Assembly (NCBI GenBank): GCA_019417795.1
Contig: DXUR01000253.1
Location: 1-5,036 of the forward strand
DNA: 5,036 nucleotides
Direction: 5' to 3'
DNA from: Clostridiales bacterium
Lineage (GTDB): Bacteria > Bacillota_A > Clostridia > Oscillospirales > Oscillospiraceae
Under the pieces are notes generated by a model. The model saw nothing but the letters and a program-made list of their open reading frames with translations. It made no database searches and was not told where the DNA came from. Shown in pieces: positions 3,608-5,036 of the stretch; the stretch's first letter is position 1; the number at the start of each line of letters is the position of its first letter. The translations under genes were made by a program, and so were the position numbers.

Positions 3608-5036
3608 ATGAAGAATTTTGAGAAAAAGAGGGGCGGGAGCCAGCTCAATTTTCTTGACGAGATCATAGTGGACAACTTTGCAGGGGGCGGCGGGGCCTCC
3701 ACAGGCATGGAACTGGCAACAGGGCGTCCGGTGGCAATCGCCATCAACCATGACCCTGATGCAATCCTAATGCACCGGACAAACCACCCATACACGGAAC
3801 ACCTGCAAGCGAGCGTGTGGGATGTAGACCCGAGAGAGGTTTGCCGGGGCCGCCCGGTGGGGCTTGCGTGGTTCTCGCCGGATTGTAAGCACTTCTCCAA
3901 AGCCAAAGGCGCGGCGCTGGTAGACCGGAATATCCGGGGCCTTGCGTGGATTGTGCTGCGCTGGGCCGGGACTGTCCGCCCGCGGGTGATTATCCTGGAA
4001 AATGTGGAGGAGTTCGTTACCTGGGGGCCTGTACGAAAAGGAAAACCGGTGAAGAAAAAAGCCGGACAGACCTTTCAAAAATGGAAGCGGCAGCTTCTGG
4101 AGCTGGGGTATCAGGTTGAACACCGGGAGATCGTTGCGGCAGACCTGGGAGCGCCGACCACAAGAAAACGCTTTGTGCTGGTTGCTCGCTGCGACGGGCG
4201 GCCTATCGTGTGGCCGGAACGGACGCATGGGCCGAGAGATAGCGAGGAGGTACGAGATGGGCGGCTGATGCCATGGAAAAGCGCCGCGGAGATCATCGAC
4301 TGGAGCGTACCTTGCTACTCTGTATTTGCCAGTAAGCGGGAGCTGAAAGAAAAATATGGTGTGAACGCCGTCCGGCCACTGGCGGATAACACCATGCGGC
4401 AGGTTATCCGGGGCGTGGACAAGTTTACCATCCGAAGCGGTCGCCCGTTCATCGTGGAGTGCAACCACGAAAGTGGAACGGCAGCGAATATCATGAGCAT
4501 TGGTCAGACCGGCGGCGGAGATCGCGTCAGAGATGCCAGAGACCCTGCGCCCACTGGGGTAACAAAACAAAAGGCGTGTGTTGTGGCGGCGAACATTATT
4601 CAGTACCACACGGAGCAGACGGAAAATGTTCGGGCGAATGGGCTGAGGATGCCGCTGCCGACGGTGGACGCCTCCAACCGGTACGGGCTGACCACGGCAC
4701 AGCTTGTAGAATATTTCGGGAATGGGCAGCCGATTGATGTAAGAAAGCCGATGCACACGGTAACGAGCCACGACCGGGAGGCGATAGTCTGCGCCCACAT
4801 CTGCAAGTATTACGGAGGCGTGATAGGGGCGGAAGCGCAAGAGCCGCTGCCGACGGTGACGGCGGTTGACCACAATGCGGTAGCGGCGGCCCATATTGTC
4901 GAGTTCAAAGGGCGGGACATTGGGCAGGACGCAGATCGGCCACTGCGAACGATCACGGCATCTGCCGGGGAATTTGCAGACTGCCGGGCAGAGCTGATGG
5001 AGGCGGGAAGCCAAGACCTGATGCACTGGCCGGAAG
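3608..5036 (+). CDS. Cytosine-5 DNA methyltransferase (C-terminus beyond window)
   Basis: The frame is open to the window edge, giving 476 residues without a stop. The enzyme would transfer methyl from S-adenosylmethionine to carbon 5 of cytosine in DNA. Visible motifs are the SAM-binding motif I (VDNFAGGGGASTG, 21-33), motif IV with the catalytic cysteine (SPDCKHFS, Cys93), motif VI (ENVEEF, 131-136) and motif VIII (ADLGAPTTRKRFVLVA, 178-193). Motif IV has Pro-Asp-Cys where most family members have Pro-Pro-Cys or similar. From about residue 281 the likely target-recognition region consists of imperfect repeats, three of them exactly 32 residues long (361-456). Motifs IX and X are not seen and may lie past the edge. 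The ATG follows GGAG by 7 nt and lies 3 nt after the preceding stop. No restriction endonuclease is visible, so it is probably an orphan phage-type enzyme protecting DNA from host restriction. The target sequence cannot be read from this. Confidence 0.93.
   Translation, partial: MKNFEKKRGGSQLNFLDEIIVDNFAGGGGASTGMELATGRPVAIAINHDPDAILMHRTNHPYTEHLQASVWDVDPREVCRGRPVGLAWFSPDCKHFSKAKGAALVDRNIRGLAWIVLRWAGTVRPRVIILENVEEFVTWGPVRKGKPVKKKAGQTFQKWKRQLLELGYQVEHREIVAADLGAPTTRKRFVLVARCDGRPIVWPERTHGPRDSEEVRDGRLMPWKSAAEIIDWSVPCYSVFASKRELKEKYGVNAVRPLADNTMRQVIRGVDKFTIRSGRPFIVECNHESGTAANIMSIGQTGGGDRVRDARDPAPTGVTKQKACVVAANIIQYHTEQTENVRANGLRMPLPTVDASNRYGLTTAQLVEYFGNGQPIDVRKPMHTVTSHDREAIVCAHICKYYGGVIGAEAQEPLPTVTAVDHNAVAAAHIVEFKGRDIGQDADRPLRTITASAGEFADCRAELMEAGSQDLMHWPE
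4448..4975 (+). repeat. Protein-level repeat array in the methyltransferase
   Basis: Five imperfect units follow each other: residues 281-323, 324-360, 361-392, 393-424 and 425-456. The last three are 32 residues (96 bp) each. Each unit opens with a hydrophobic strand (for example IVCAHICKYYGG or VAAAHIVEFKGR), passes a variable polar stretch and reaches a P-x-x-T-V/I-T-like signature (PMHTVTS, PLPTVTA, PLRTITA; the first two units have PAPTGVT and PLPTVDA). The repetition is clear in protein and diverged in DNA, so it is an old duplication kept by selection. It falls where target recognition is expected. Confidence 0.75.

Noticed and set aside
3767..5026. Leftward open frame of 419 codons
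   Set aside because: It is the shadow of the methyltransferase, whose catalytic motifs and repeats are unambiguous on the forward strand.

Overview
The window looks like part of a temperate phage, prophage or phage-like integrative element from a GC-rich Gram-positive gut bacterium of the Clostridia. This placement is inferred. It rests on strong AGGAGG-type ribosome binding sites, small tightly packed co-oriented genes, a phage-type dUTPase, a stand-alone IS30-type helix-turn-helix protein, several small cysteine-rich proteins and an orphan-looking cytosine-5 DNA methyltransferase of a kind common in Firmicutes phages. No structural, integrase, relaxase or replication gene is visible, so the element type stays open.

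Layout. Positions 1-49 hold the end of an upstream transcription unit, closed by an intrinsic terminator (21-49). Positions 50-536 have no convincing gene. They are unusually rich in perfect inverted repeats: a 20-bp near-palindrome at 50-69, a long hairpin at 125-171 and at least six compact GC hairpins. A second strong terminator-like hairpin (537-584) ends this stretch just before the first gene. The stretch could be a structured non-coding RNA or a transfer/replication origin-like region; the sequence alone does not decide.

From 618 to the end, nine genes run rightward with gaps of 20 nt or less, or with short overlaps. In order they are: an IS30-type HTH protein (TTG start); a two-helix membrane protein; a 92-residue hypothetical; a dUTPase with a cysteine-rich C-terminal extension; a 41-residue membrane peptide; a 220-residue hypothetical with an acidic tail; a 68-residue cysteine-rich protein; an 84-residue zinc-ribbon protein; and a cytosine-5 DNA methyltransferase cut by the window edge. 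Stop-start overlaps (ATGA at 1240 and 2364; 11 nt at 3154 and 3350) suggest translational coupling and one operon.

Functionally this reads as an early or accessory phage-type module. The dUTPase would limit uracil incorporation into DNA, the methyltransferase would modify DNA against restriction, and the HTH protein may regulate. The small zinc-binding and membrane proteins have no assignable function. The points most worth a second look are the structured leader, a terminator hairpin directly before a gene with no evident promoter, a Glu in place of the usual catalytic Asp of the dUTPase, its fusion to a multi-cysteine domain with a possible internal start, and a 32-residue repeat array in the methyltransferase recognition region.
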